NCBI GenBank assembly: GCA_947652605.1
Contig: OX393578.1
Coordinates: 38,135,470-38,199,469 of the forward strand
Direction: 5' to 3'
DNA from: Elmis aenea
Lineage: Eukaryota > Arthropoda > Insecta > Coleoptera > Elmidae
Length of the DNA stretch: 64,000 nt
In this document: one piece after another, positions 1-11,479 of the stretch
Numbering within the stretch: position 1 is the first letter of the stretch
How the letters are laid out: each line of letters starts with the position of its first letter
Made by a program: the position numbers and the translations under genes
Notes under the pieces: model-generated
Seen by the model: the letters and a program-made list of their open reading frames with translations, nothing else
Database searches by the model: none
What the model was told of the DNA's origin: nothing

Positions 1-466
1 ACTGCAGTTCTAAATATGCACCCACGCCAATGATTAATTCAAATTGCATTATTAAATCGCGTTCAAACTCGAAACTGTCACGCTAGCGCCGCGGTTGATG
101 TTATTTTGCCATTATTTATTCCAAACGACTACAACGGGGTGACGGTTAATTTCCGCTGCTTATAAAAATGCTTTTTAATTTTGTTGCCTGTAAGTTTATT
201 AAACATGCAGACTGTGGTTATGACGTTATATTACTTAATGCATGAATTACGATGCAATTGATAAAAAAACTTGTTATTATCAAGGAGGTGTTTAGCAGCG
301 TGCGTTGTAAAAAAGTTAATGCTTTTATCAAACAGGGAAAACATATTTTACACCAATCAGCTCACATTATTTGTTAGTTTAATGTAAGATATTAAATTAT
401 TAGTATTTCACATATTTTGAACAAAATTTTAAATCGATGCATTTTTTATAATAAACATAACAACAT
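1..466. other. AT-rich non-coding, nothing recognised
   Basis: No convincing exon, RNA gene or repeat is visible. The stretch is ordinary AT-rich sequence up to the start of the first foldback element. Confidence 0.5.
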
Positions 467-1618
467 TCCGGGTATAAATTAAGTGTTTTTAGTTTTGATT
501 TTTAATAAATGAAAATTTAGACCCCAACTTTGTTATTTGAAATGAAACACCCTGTATAATTTTACATTTTTGGAAAGAGGAAGCGATTTTTGATACAACT
601 GCACTATTTTCGTTAATTTTTATTACTTCAAAAAATTTTTGAAACTAAATTTTTTATTAAGGGTGCCGTGACCTGCATAAATTGATTTTTATTATGTCAA
701 CAATTGTCCAAAAAACGTTTTTTTTGTGAATTTTGAATCACATTTAGGTTACTTTAATCGCCTTTGAAGGTTGCGGAATCGGTTTTTTGACAAAAAGTCA
801 ACTTTTTTAAATGGAACCATGCTGGTACTAGCGGTTATTTAATTCAAGCATCTTCTAACGAATCCATCGATACCAATAACTTGTATTTTTATTAAGAGTC
901 TGCTTCAAAACTTTCAAATTATTGTGAAGATTTATTAAGAGATCCTTTTAATGGCAGTAATCTAATTATGTAAAAATTACCTATTACGAAAATTTTTAGA
1001 CTTTTTAATTAAATGACTATAGTAGTTAAACATAGAACAACGATCATTTGTTTTGTTGTAGTTATGCACAGTGTACTGGCATTAACAGGATCTCTTAGTA
1101 AATCTTCAAAACAATTTGAAGTTTTTGAAGCAGACTCTTAATAAAAATACAAGTTGTTGGTATCAATGGATTCGTTAGAAGATGCTCCATTTAAATAACC
1201 GCTTGTACCATCAAAGTTCCATTTAAAAAAATTGACTTTTTGTCAAAAAACCGATTCCGCAACCTTCAAAGCCGATTAAAGTAACCTAAATGTCATTTAA
1301 AATTTACAAAAACGTTTTTTGGACAATTGTTGACATAATAAAAAACAATTTATGCAGGTCACGGCACCCTTAATAAAAAACTAAATTTTGTTTCAAAAAA
1401 CTTTTGAGGTTATAAAATATAACCAAAATAGTGCAGTTGTATCAAAAATCGCTTCCTCTTACCAAAAATGTAAAAATATACAGGTGTGAAACAAATGTGT
1501 GCATGTGCTCAAAAAGACTGGTTTCTTGCACATATCTTATGTCCAAAATTTCATTTATCTAAAATCAAAACTAAAGAAAAAAAGGGGGTGTACCACACAT
1601 CTTTTACACCTGGTATAC
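467..1618. repeat. Foldback element family FB1, copy 1
   Basis: The two halves are inverted copies of each other. The stretch from GAAACACCCTGTATAAT through the block GGGTGCCGTGACCTGCA near 660 returns reversed near 1350-1370, and the arms meet around 1010-1060. Ends are CCGGGTATAAATTAAG on the left and ACACCTGGTATAC on the right. No open frame is kept across the arms, so it looks non-autonomous. A better-preserved copy lies at 3005-4296. TA-flanked ends would fit a Tc1/mariner-type mover, but no transposase is present. Confidence 0.8.
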
Positions 1619-1892
1619 ACAAATATACATTTAATGAAAGAGTAAGGGATGTGTCAAATAAATTTGTTTACTTTTAGAAATTTGTTATTTCTATGTGGGT
1701 AATTGTCGCAGATAATTTTTTTGCCTGTTCGTACATACCTACATTTACACAATTAGAAATAATTGTACAAATGTGATTAAAAATACATATAACGGATATA
1801 TAAGAGACAAATAACAAGAACTGTAAAATAGGTATATACTTAATATAATCAAATATTAATTTAACCAGTCTCTGTAATTTTAGCAATAGGAA

Positions 1893-2510
1893 TATACAGG
1901 GTGTGTATAAATTGGCGGAAGCGCTACACGTGGCGATGTTCTTCGTAAAATTCTAAGTCGAAAATCTTAATACAAAAATGTAGTACCATATGCCTGCTGC
2001 ATCTGCAAGAGGTCCTTAAAGTTTTGACATTCAGTCCTTTAAAAAGCGTTATTATATATTTTTCAATGATAAAGCTGCGATTTGGAATAAAAATAAATTT
2101 TCAATAATACCTTTTCCTAGATATTGTGTTTTTGCTTTCAAAAATTGGTGTTGAAAATATGTAAATCACTGATTTGAATGAAAATAATACATATGGCAAC
2201 ATTGTCATTAGCTGTCATATCTGTTTTTCTCGTAATTATTTCTTGTTTGTATTAGACGATACCTTAAAGAATGAAGGTATGAAGGCTTTCAGTTCGAATA
2301 AATAAATATCTAAGTAAAAATTGCTAATAAAAAAACGTCCAAACGCAAATCAATGGATGCAAGGTTGCCAAATTTTTGTTTTTTTTTTAATGGTTCCTGA
2401 GGCCATAGGTAGCATGGTACAACATTTTTGTATTAAGATTTTCGACTTAGAATTTTACGAAGAACATCGCCACGTGTAGCGCTTCCGCCAATTTATACAC
2501 ACCCTGTATA
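1893..2510. repeat. Foldback element FB2 (TATACAGGGTGTGTATAAATT ends)
   Basis: A 618-bp unit whose first ~90 bases return as a near-perfect reverse complement at the right end. The arm begins TATACAGGGTGTGTATAA and includes GCGCTACACGTGGCGATG. The outermost TATA at both ends is compatible with a TA target duplication. The unpaired centre (about 2000-2400) has no coding potential. It sits between the two FB1 copies but is unrelated to them except for the TACAGGGTGT motif. Confidence 0.85.
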
Positions 2511-3004
2511 ATCTAAAATACAAAATTAATGTCTAGAAGTATGGTATATCAACGCCACTGTTATAATATATAAGAGAATTAAAAATATACGTCTAAATGT
2601 AAAAATTGTATTCAACTAAAGGCACCGTGTCGCTAGCATTTATCAACAGTAATACGAGTACAACCAATTTACTAGGTAACATTTGTGTACGAAAACTGGT
2701 TGCTTAGCAACTACACGAAAGCAAATTGACGTTTAAAATGCCCGAAGCTTTCACGCCAAGTGTGTTTTGTCAATTTGCATTCGCTAATAAGCAACTGTGG
2801 AAGCTATTTTTTTTTTAAATTTGAAAGGTAAACGAGTTAAACAGCAGCCGTAAAACATGAAGCACAGCTGTTTTGTAGGTCAAGGATTTTTTAAAGTCGG
2901 TATGTGTGTAGAGCAGGATATAAATTGAAGATTTAAGAACAACCGTTAAAACTACTGCACAAAACTAAACTTTATTTCTCCCGGTGTAAATGTAAACCTT
3001 AGTC
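2511..3004. other. Non-coding spacer with a small imperfect inverted repeat
   Basis: No gene seen. A short imperfect inverted repeat (GCTTAGCAACT...CAAATTGAC near 2701-2730 against GTCAATTTGCATTCGCTAA near 2768-2790) may be a decayed hairpin insertion. Confidence 0.35.
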
Positions 3005-4296
3005 ATATACCGGGTGTAAATGAAGTGTGGTACACCCCTTTTTTTTCCTTTAGTTTTGATTTTAAATAAATGAAATTTTAGACATATGATATGTGCAAAA
3101 AACCGGGGTTTTTGAGCCGTTGCACACATTTGTTTCACTTCCGGTTTCACCGGAAAAGACCCCAACTTTGTTATTTTAAATGGAACACCCTGTATATTTT
3201 TACATTTTTGGAAAGAGGAAGTGATTTTTGATACAACTGCACTATTTTCGTTAATTTTTATAACCTCAACAAAAAAATTAAACAAAATTTAGTTTTTTAT
3301 TAAGGGTGCCGTGACCTGCACAAATTGATTTTTGTTATGTCAACAATTGTCCAAAAAACGTTTTTGTAAATTTTAAATGACATTTAGGTTACTTTAATCG
3401 GCTTTGAAGGTTGCGGAATCGGTTTTTTGACAAAAAGTCTATTTTTTTAATGGAACCATGGTGGTACAAGTGATTATTTAAATCAAGCATCTTCTAACGA
3501 ATCTATCGATACCAATAACTTGTATTTTTATTTAGAGTCTACTTCAAAAATTTCAGATTATTGTGAACATTTATTAAGAGATCCTTTTATTCGCAGTAAT
3601 CTAATTATGTACAAATTATTACGAAAATTTTTAGACTTTTTAATTAAACGACTATAGTAGTTAAACATAAAACAACGATCATTTGTTTTGTTGTAGTTAT
3701 GCACAGTGTACTGCGATTAACAGGATCTCTTAACAATTTTTCACAATAATTTGAAATTTTTGAAGTAGACTCTTAATAAAAATATAAGTTATTGGTATCG
3801 ATGGATTCGTTAGAAGATGCTCCATTTAAATAACCGCTAGTACCAGCATGGTTCCATTTAAAAAAATTGCCTTTTTCTCAAAAAACCGATTCCGCAACCT
3901 TTAAGGCCGATTAAAGTAACCTAAATGTCATTAAAAATTTACAAAAACGTTTTTTGGACAATTGTTGACATAATAAAAATCAATTTGTGCAGGTCACGGC
4001 ACCCTTAATAACAAACTAAATTTTGTTTAAAAAAAAATTGAGGTTATAAAAATGAACCAAAATAGTGCATTTGTATCCAAAATCGCTTCCTCTTTCCAAA
4101 AATGTAAAAATATACAGGGTGTTCCATTTAAAATAACAAAGTTACTTCCGGTGAAACCGGAAGTGAATCAAATGTGTGCAACGGCTCAAAAAGCCCGGTT
4201 TTTTGCTCATATCATTAGTCTTAATTTTCATTTATCTAAAATCAAAACTAAAGAAAAAAAAGGGGGTGTACCACACTTCATTTACACCCGGTATAT
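3005..4296. repeat. Foldback element family FB1, copy 2
   Basis: A 1,292-bp inverted repeat with ends ATATACCGGGTGTAAATG and its reverse complement, arms of roughly 600 bp and almost no unpaired centre. Subterminal blocks include ACTTCCGGTTTCACCGG, itself a small palindrome, and AACACCCTGTATA. Apparent reading frames of about 106 codons appear in mirrored positions on both strands because the arms are copies, not because they encode protein. The terminal TACCGGGTG is shared with the large foldback at 61300-63520. Confidence 0.85.
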
Positions 4297-4889
4297 CCCC
4301 GGATTTCACATAAAACTAATGGAAATAACTCAAATTACAGACTATTGGGCACAGCAACCGGCGAAACGTGCATAAAAAAGTGTATTTTCGGTCGTTTGTC
4401 TTGGTAAGGTTAAGTAAATGCTGAGTTAACTCGTCCAGAAACACGCTAAGCAGTTTTTGTTTTATTTGTCATCGCAATAATTAAAACTGATATAAAATGT
4501 TTCATCTCTTGGATATGTCAATTCATTAATATTTTTTATTTTGTTTATTTGTGACAAATATTTCAATATTTCAATACAAATATTTCAATACAAATATTTC
4601 AATATTTCAATATTTCAATTCAAATTTTGTTAATGAATTAAACTTTAGAAGTTTGACTACTAAAATAAAATAAAAATTCACAACATTTTTATAAATCAGA
4701 AATGTAACTATGCATTTTGCATAGTTTACTCATAACTACAGTATGGTCCCAAAATTGTTAATAATTAAAAATGCATTTAAACGTATGAAACTATGAACAT
4801 TTATAAGAATATGTGAATGAGTGAACACTTTTGCAGTTGGCTGCTTACAATTTAGTGTTCTTAAGTAATTTTGGGTAATTCGAACAAAT
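4297..4889. other. AT-rich spacer with AATATTTC-type microsatellite
   Basis: No gene seen. At about 4558-4622 there is a simple repeat built from AATATTTC and AATACAAATATTTC units. Confidence 0.5.
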
Positions 4890-5280
4890 AGCATATTACA
4901 TAACAAGAGTTGTAAGAATCATATTTCCACGAGTGCCTAGTTGCTTTACAACTCGTGTTATGTAGCTTACTTTTTCTACGAACACATAATATCTACGATT
5001 TTAACGGCATTTTGGCTAACATACACATATAATTAAGTTGTCATGTCAATTTTGACGTAAGCCTACTTTGACATTTCTAGACAAGTGTGCGTTTTGCTTA
5101 CCGTGCGTTATAACTGAGTTACTATGTATGCAGGCAGTGTTTGACGCAAGGTTACTTGGTTGTTTCTAGACAAGTGTGCGTTTTGCTTACCGTGCGTTAG
5201 AACTCACAATCAGTTACTATGGTGCATGCAGGATGTACGGCACGAGTCATTTACATTAGTGGTAGTAGAAAAAAACATTT
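4890..5280. repeat. Hairpin element family D, copy 1
   Basis: Starts with a hairpin: TTACATAACAAGAGTTGTAA near 4895 pairs with TTACAACTCGTGTTATGTAG near 4947-4967, with CACGAGTGC in the loop. The body then runs to about 5280 and matches, in opposite orientation, the element at 58946-59262. The body holds an internal direct duplication: TCTAGACAAGTGTGCGTTTT occurs near 5077 and again near 5165, an 89-bp offset. No coding potential. Confidence 0.65.
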
Positions 5281-5584
5281 AGAATCTTACTGGCCTGGCT
5301 GTATTTGCTAAACATGCGTGCATGCAAACAATATTAATAGGTTCACAGATATTTTAAGATAATTTGTACATCTGCGTTATAAATGTCAACTACATAGTCT
5401 AGCATACAATTCGCAAAGCTCTTACAAAATATAAACAAGCTTAATTACAAATAAGTTACGGAAAAAAGTAAGTTTTAGTAAGGCTTATTATTTACTTTTT
5501 AAACGAGTTACTTTAATATTTAAACAATTTGTTTTGCAGAATAGTTAACATATCAAAAACAGTTTTTTTTTTAATACATTTTAT

Positions 5585-5870
5585 TAAAAACTAGGCGATT
5601 TACCCGGCGTTGCACGGGTGATAACAATTCTCTTTTATCAATCGCAGACTACTCGCGCTCCGCGCTCGCACCCGGCGGACGTTTCCGGTCGTTCCCGGGC
5701 ATTTCCGGCCGTTATTTATACGGCGTTTGATCCGTTGGGTCCTAAATAGTAACTGTGCAAAATTTGGTCCCGATCGGTCAACGGACCTAGGATTCTATAG
5801 CGAACAAACAAACACACAAACACACAAACAAACAAACAAGCTCTTTTATATATATAGAAGATTAATAAAT
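5585..5870 (+). repeat. Retroposon 3' tail-like fragment with CAAA microsatellite
   Basis: A locally GC-richer block (CCCGGCGTTGCACGGGTG near 5602, then CCGGCGGACGTTTCCGG) leads into a stretch of CAAACAAACACACAAA type and an AT-rich TATATATATAGAAG end. This resembles the 3' ends of arthropod non-LTR retrotransposons or SINEs in overall style. I recognise no reverse transcriptase or tRNA-like promoter, so the class is a guess. Confidence 0.35.
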
Positions 5871-6502
5871 AAAACAGTAGAATAAAAAAACGTGTTGGAC
5901 CAGTTTTTTTAAACAATAAATTGCTGTTAATTTTTTTTTTTTTTTTTTAGATGGGTTTTCTATGTAATCTGTTTTTTTTTTAAGAAAAACAATAAACATA
6001 TGATCTGATTATGGAAACTGACTCGAAGAGGTGTGTTCCAGTGAACACCCTCTATAAAAAACTAAAAGAAAATTTAGAGTTTATACACTATGCTGTTCAT
6101 GTACTTAAGAAATTACAATTACATAATAAGTAAGAACATTTCAGCGATTTTTAATTTTTTTTTGTTTAAATTTATTTTAAAGCAGATATAAAGTAATACT
6201 TCATGAATGTAGAACAAACAATGCTTGTACTTTGAAACATATTTTGAAGGATCAACTTCAAAGAGTTCAACCGCAACTTTAAATATTATGCATGAAATTA
6301 AATACCTTTATGAAAAATTCTCGGAAGCGAAGACTTTATACAAAAACAAGTAAGTAAAGTTCGTTAAACATTAAATTATTAAAGACTTTGTAAAAATTTG
6401 TAAATACAGTTTTTATCGGTTTAAGTTAAGCTTAACGATTATGAACTAATATTTAAAAATTTTAAATATTCATCATTTATAATTTATAAAGAGACAGATG
6501 TT
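5871..6502. other. Non-coding AT-rich spacer
   Basis: Poly-T tracts near 5930-5950 and 5970-5980. No exon or repeat recognised. Confidence 0.4.
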
Positions 6503-7766
6503 AGGGTAAACCAGTGTGAGATGGTGATATCGGGTGCCACGGTGAACCGCGTTATTTCTGCTAGCTAGCGCTAAATGACCAGTTTTCTGGCATACATCTG
6601 TTATACATAAACAGCCATTAGTTGTGCAAGTGAAATGTCCCACATTTGTTTGAAAATCGGTAAGTAAATCAAAAAATATTATTTCAAGCCCCTAAAAACA
6701 TTATACAGTGATGTGTGTTTCTGCTTGTACGAATGGTTGAAATCACTCGCTTGCAAATATTTCATAATATGCATGATCCTTGGAGTATCACCTCCAAAAA
6801 TACCGAACAACCTAGCAGGTTAAGTGTGATGCCGTTAACCATATCTCCCTTGCAAATGGGATTGATGGTGAATGTGCCTATGGTAGAAATGGTTACTAGT
6901 TGTACATATGTATGTACTTATCTACAGCCACAGAAAATGTGCAACAAAAGAACACATCCTCTCCGCGACCAGGTTGCTCCAAGACTGTAGAAGGAAGCTT
7001 TTTGAATTTGACAAGCGATGATATAACTCCTGGAAAAATGCTGGAACAAATTTCTCCGGTACCAGTCGTATCTCAAACTGAAAAAGTTCGCAAGAATGCA
7101 AGAAATTTAGCAAGTATTCTGAATACTGAACATAATGTTACAGTTTTGAGAAATAAATCACTCGAAAAACAAAAAAAAAACTCTTGCAATCTTCAGGCAA
7201 CAAAAATAAAAATAAGCTTTCAATAACCAAAATTTCAAAACGAAGAAGGGAATTGTATCCGATACGTCATCTGAATCGTGCTCAGAACCTGAACTGCAAG
7301 ACGAAGAAGATGGTGATGAACATGAAGAATGTTGTGCTGATGGCTGCGGCGAAGAATACAAGGAGACGAAAAAGACAGTTGATTGGCTTCTATGCCTGAT
7401 TTGTAAACGTTGGATGCATGGACTGTAAAAAGTTCAGTAATTTATGCCATTTTTGCGGCAAATATAAGTCCAAAAAAAATAACGTTTTTTAAAAACATTT
7501 CAGTACCTATTTCACTAATCGCCATCTCACCCATATAGCATTCATCAACTAACCCTTACTGGTATGGGTGAGATGGTGATTTGATGAAAATAAAAAAATG
7601 CAAATTTTATTTTGTTAATCTTTTCCGTTCATTTTTAAAAAAATTGTTTCGTTGTATTGGTTTTAAACAAAAGAATTATGTATTTATTTTAGTTACCTAT
7701 AATACATTTTTTAGACGAACTATGAGCAATTTAAATTTGATTCACCAACTCACCCTGGTTTACCCT
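6503..7766 (+). mobile_element. pogo/Tigger-like DNA transposon, internally deleted
   Basis: Terminal inverted repeats: GGGTAAACCAGTGTGAGATGG just inside 6503 and its counterpart CACCCTGGTTTACCC ending near 7765, with two mismatches over 23 bases. A TA dinucleotide flanks each end (6502-6503, 7766-7767), the usual Tc1/mariner/pogo target. The subterminal motif GTGAGATGGTGAT recurs near 6516 and 7567 and reversed near 7523, as expected for transposase binding sites. At about 1.26 kb it is too short for a complete pogo element. Only the tail of the transposase gene remains. Confidence 0.75.
6900..7428 (+). pseudogene. pogo/Tigger-like transposase C-terminal remnant
   Basis: Broken coding trace inside the element above. 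The first part (6900-7226) reads a serine/proline-rich segment with TPGKMLEQISPVPVVSQ, resembling the low-complexity tail of Tigger/jerky-type transposases before their C-terminal domain. After at least one frame change, 7249-7428 reads an acidic stretch (DEEDGDEHEECCADGC) and then DWLLCLICKRWMH, ending at a stop. Cys-Cys-Trp-Cys-Cys-His spacing of this kind is typical of the small zinc-binding module at the end of many insect pogo-like proteins. The DNA-binding and DDE catalytic regions are absent. Non-functional. Confidence 0.6.
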
Positions 7767-8000
7767 ATAAATTGAACTAAAAATATAATGTAGGTACTGA
7801 ACTTTTTCAATATTACGATTTATACTCAGAGCGATTGTAAGTTGCGTTCAATATTATTAGGTTTTTATACGATTGTTGAGTCGGCTCACCACTAGTATTT
7901 TCTGCTGTAAGAGATACATGGTTGGTTAAATGTTTTCCCCCCTATAACATGCATAAGTTTGATTAAAAAACTAAAATCCATAAAAATTTGAAATTCTTAT
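7767..8000. other. Non-coding spacer
   Basis: Nothing recognised between the pogo-like element and the mariner. Confidence 0.4.
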
Positions 8001-8061
8001 CGAGGGTGATTCAAATTTAACCCGTTTTTTTTTAACGCTCCATTTAAACAAAATGCATTTG

Positions 8062-8847
8062 TCATATTCTGGGAAGCTTCATAATAGCTTCTTTATAAAA
8101 GGTTTTTGGTTGCGTACTTAAACAGTTTTGCACAAAGTTTTTCACCGCATCATAATCTTCAAATCTTCTGCCACCCAGAGCTCCTCTAAAATGTCCAAAA
8201 TGATAAAAGGTGACAAGTCACGACTGTATGGTGGGTGAGGTAGTGTTTTCCAATGCAATTTAGCCAGTGTTTTCTGGATTAACTGAGCGTTGTGGAGACG
8301 GGCGTTATCGTGAAGAAGAATAAAATTTTGATCAAAAAGCGTGTTTAATTCGCACAGTTGGAAGTAATAATTGGCATTAATTGTTCGACGTTTGGTCAAA
8401 AAATCTGTACCTACTGTACACCTCCTGTGTCCCAAAAGACGGAGTCATAATCTTCCCCGGCTGCAAGCATGACTTTTGCTTTTGTGGGTTTCGGGGAACT
8501 TGTGTGCCACCATTTAATGCTTGACCGCTTAGAATTTAGAATAAGATGGTGAACCCAGGTTTCGTCACATGTAAGCAAATTGTTCAGAAACGCTTCTTCT
8601 TCTTGTTCAAACCGGTTAAGAAGCTCTGTTGACAATTGAACTCGTCTTTGTTTTTGTTCCAAAGAAAGCAGTCTTGGGACCCATCTGGCAGGAACTTTTT
8701 TGTACTTCAGTTCTTTATGAATAATTTGTTCAATGCTACTGTCACTTATTTGTAGCGTGCTTGCCGTTTTACGAACACATAGTCATTACGAATAAGCTAA
8801 TTAATTCGCTGAATATACTATTCATCGGTAACTTTGACACCAGTGAA
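8062..8847 (-). pseudogene. Mariner transposase M1, catalytic part
   Basis: Reading from 8847 down: a helix-turn-helix-like segment with KELKYKKVPARWVPRLL, then LLTCDETWVHH with the first catalytic Asp, KWWHTSSPKPTKAKV, FILLHDNARLH with the second Asp, and TLPHPPYSRDLSP. Directly after SP the frame is lost and the expected third Asp is missing. The correct tail continues in another frame (HFRGALGGRRFEDYDAVKNF ... MKLPRI) to a stop at 8062. At least two frameshifts and in-frame stops near 8800-8815 make it inactive. The start of the protein lies beyond the hAT insertion, at 9721-9860. Mariner (DD34D type) identification is secure from the motif order. Confidence 0.8.
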
Positions 8848-9712
8848 CAGGGTTGCCACATGTTGAGATGCTCAATGTAGGACATTTTTGTGGGACAAAA
8901 AAAAAACGTCGCATGGGTAAAAAAAATGAATATGAACAAAAAATTATTATATGTATTTATTATATATATATCATATAATAATCACTTAAACATGTATATA
9001 TATTTTTCATTAGGTCTAAATTTATATTTTTTATCATTTTTTGCACATTTTAAAAGTTGTACGTCATTTTCTTACCTATTTCGTGAATAAACTTTGGTTT
9101 TAAATGCTTTAAATATGTACACGTAGCAGCTGTTCTGTGATGTACACTAGGGGTGGGCGATATCCAAATTATATCGATTTATCGACATATAGAAATGCGG
9201 CGTGAAAAAAGAGAGTGGTGAACTAAAAAAAAAAAAAAAGCTTCTCGCCCTCAAAATATCGGAATGTCGATGTGTCGATATGTAGGTATGTCGATATATC
9301 GATATATATCGGAATATCGATACATCGATATGTCAATATATCGATATCGAAATTATATCGATATATCGCCCACCTCTAATGTACACTGTCACTTGCCACT
9401 AGATCCATTCTTTCAAAGCTGTTTTACTGACTTATTATTGGTGAGTTATTCGAAATCAAAGCGATTATAACGCTTCCCGCCGTGGCCAAAAATGGAAGTA
9501 AAATGAAACTTTTCATTGGTCGTAACCGCTACGCAGCTGCCGTGAAAGTGTGTTCCGAATTTTTTTAAATGACAATAATTGTTGAACATAAAGGTTTTTT
9601 TTCAATGTAACAGTAGCACAATTGTAGGACAATTAAGCTTGCGTGTAGGACGTAGGACATATATCGTAATTGTAGGACTGTCCTACCGAAAGTAGGACGC
9701 GTGGCAATCCTA
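8848..9712. mobile_element. hAT-type non-autonomous element H1 inside mariner M1
   Basis: Flanked by a perfect 8-bp direct repeat CCAGTGAA (8840-8847 and 9713-9720), the hallmark of hAT transposition. Termini CAGGGTTGCCAC and GTGGCAATCCTA form a short inverted repeat. GTAGGAC or its complement recurs about six times near the two ends, as expected of subterminal transposase sites. No transposase is present. It interrupts the mariner reading frame and is itself interrupted at 9148-9378. Confidence 0.85.
9148..9378. mobile_element. hAT-type MITE H2 nested inside H1
   Basis: 231 bp with ends TAGGGGTGGGCGATAT and ATATCGCCCACCTCTA and a perfect 8-bp duplication ATGTACAC (9140-9147, 9379-9386). The right half is a run of TCGATATATCGATATC-like sequence. 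Third layer of nesting: mariner, then H1, then H2. Confidence 0.85.
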
Positions 9713-9720
9713 CCAGTGAA

Positions 9721-9860
9721 ACACTTAATTTTTTAAAGGGTGTTTTCTTCTTATCGTTGATGACGTATTTCAAGATTTTCAGCGGGTTTGACGTTTTCGT
9801 TGCAAAGAAATTTTAGAACAATATGCTGCGTAACAAAGTTATGTTATGAACTGGTTACTC
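9721..9860 (-). pseudogene. Mariner transposase M1, N-terminal part
   Basis: The minus-strand reading gives HIVLKFLCNENVKPAE, resembling the first helices of mariner transposases (typically FLxxENxxxxEI). It is separated from the rest of the gene by the 865-bp hAT insertion. The preceding ATG is near 9858. A frame change is needed to join it to the catalytic part. Assignment rests on position and weak similarity. Confidence 0.5.
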
Positions 9861-9917
9861 TGTCATAATTGACAAGACCAAACAAAAACAATTGAAACAA
9901 CAATGACAGCGTACGCG

Positions 9918-10190
9918 CAGTGGTTTCCAACCTGTGGGGCGCGCCCCCCTAGGGGGGCGCGAGACCATTGCAAGGGGGTCGCGCAGCTGTTACCAAAATA
10001 TCATTTTTTAATATAAACAAACAAAAAGAACTTTTTAATACAGAATATGGTATATTGTTTTGTAGAACATTAAATAATTATTATATCAGGACATTGTTTA
10101 TGAAATTGGATTGTTACGAAAAGTAAGGGGGGCGCGAAAATTTTTTTATAAAAAAGGGGGGCGGAGGTCCAAAAAGGTTGGAAACCACTG
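9918..10190. mobile_element. hAT-type MITE H3 inside mariner M1
   Basis: Ends CAGTGGTTTCCAACC and GGTTGGAAACCACTG are perfect inverted repeats over 15 bases. The flanks carry GCGTACG on both sides, one base out of register, so the 8-bp duplication is nearly intact. Inside the ends are the G-runs GGGGGGCGCGA typical of this MITE type. A relative with the same layout and size (271 bp) is at 54274-54544. Confidence 0.8.
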
Positions 10191-10298
10191 GCGTACGGCT
10201 TCTAGATAGTCTACTACATTACTGGGAATAGTTGATTTTTTGGATTAATTATCATGGGTTTAAGATCAAAATTCCGGGTTAAATTTGAACCACCATCG

Positions 10299-11479
10299 TA
10301 TGTGCCTTAATGGTTAATATAAAAACTTATAGAAGATATTTCATGCACTATAAAATAGCGAAGATATTTATATTAACTTCGTTTTCATTTCAGTATGAAA
10401 ACATATTTAGAATGTGCATCATATTTAAAAAAAGCAAATAATTTTAGCTACCGTCAAATTTTTTTCACTTTAGGTCACAATCATTAATATTTGTTTTTTA
10501 TCTTTGATATGCGTATAAGGTAAGCCGAAGATAAACTGTTTGTTGCGAGGATTTTAAATCTTTATAATATCCTCAATTAAATATTGGCATCAACTTTGCT
10601 GAAAGCTGCATAACCTTCACTTCCAATGTATTTGTTTTGTAGCGAATAAAATATGACCGAATTGATATCAGAGCAATCGATCGGTTTAGATATAGCTATA
10701 AAACACGAGAGTGATGAAATGTTGAAATGAGACTAGGCCCAATAAAAAAAAATTAGCTCGTCTCGTATCTACTTTCAAATTTCTTGTTTCTACCATCTTG
10801 ATAATCTCTTGTGTACTGTGCTTAAATAGCTGATGGGATTTGATAGACCGACTATTTGTGTGCTTTTTACTATAAAAATGGAGAGATGGCTTTGTATTGA
10901 TAGTTAATTATTGGTTCATATTCTTTTTACTACCTATAATATATTTTGGTATTCTCTACTTTATTGTTAGTATACGTATATAAAGTTTTCCATTGGACAA
11001 GCGTGTTCAATTATTTTAATTTACTGAAATATCTACATTATTTATCAGGCAGTTATGACTGAATTAATATGCATTACAAAAAATTTAACTGTACTAGTTC
11101 ATTTTTTATGAATTGAGAAAAATTACATTTTTGGTCAAAAATCCGAAATTTACTTTTAAAGTCTGCCATTTTGTGAAAAATTGGAAAAATTGAAATCGCC
11201 TACGTCAATAATAATATTGTTCATATATGTATTTAAAAATGTACCTAAAAAATTTATTTTTGATCAAAACCAAAGAAAATATTTTGGTAACCGCAGAAGC
11301 CGTTTTCGAAAAACCGTCATACGGAAATGACTACAACACGCTTCCTTTTTACATTTGTTTAATAAAAATTAAACATTGCATAAAAAAAGTATTTCCCTTA
11401 AAATGTAGGTACGTAATGATTTTTTTATTTAAAAAAATTACTAAAGAAATAAATAAATGGCAATCAATGTTCTACCAAT
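10299..11479. other. Non-coding, nothing recognised
   Basis: AT-rich sequence without a repeat or exon I can identify. A 107-codon open frame at 11227-11550 overlaps the antisense of the Jockey-like fragment and shows no protein-like composition. Confidence 0.4.

Larger units (their letters stand above)
8001..10298 (-). mobile_element. Mariner element M1, dead, carrying two hAT insertions
   Basis: Ends are CGAGGGTGATTCAAATTTAA at 8001 and TTAAATTTGAACCACCATCG ending at 10298, an imperfect terminal inverted repeat. A TA follows the right end, and TAT precedes the left. The gene inside runs on the minus strand. Two later insertions, 8848-9712 and 9918-10190, inflate it to 2.3 kb. Without them and their target duplications it would be a little over 1.1 kb, close to a normal mariner. 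Confidence 0.8.

Noticed and set aside
2965..4375. 106- and 107-codon frames on opposite strands
   Set aside because: They are the two arms of foldback FB1 read outward; the related copy 1 does not keep the frame.
6648..6670. GGTAAGTAAA, a splice-donor-like site
   Set aside because: It lies within the pogo-like element and has no adjacent recognised exon; isolated donor-like sites are common in AT-rich DNA.
7158..7361. Serine-rich minus-strand frame (SSPSSSSCSSG)
   Set aside because: It is the antisense of the acidic Glu/Asp run in the pogo-like transposase tail.
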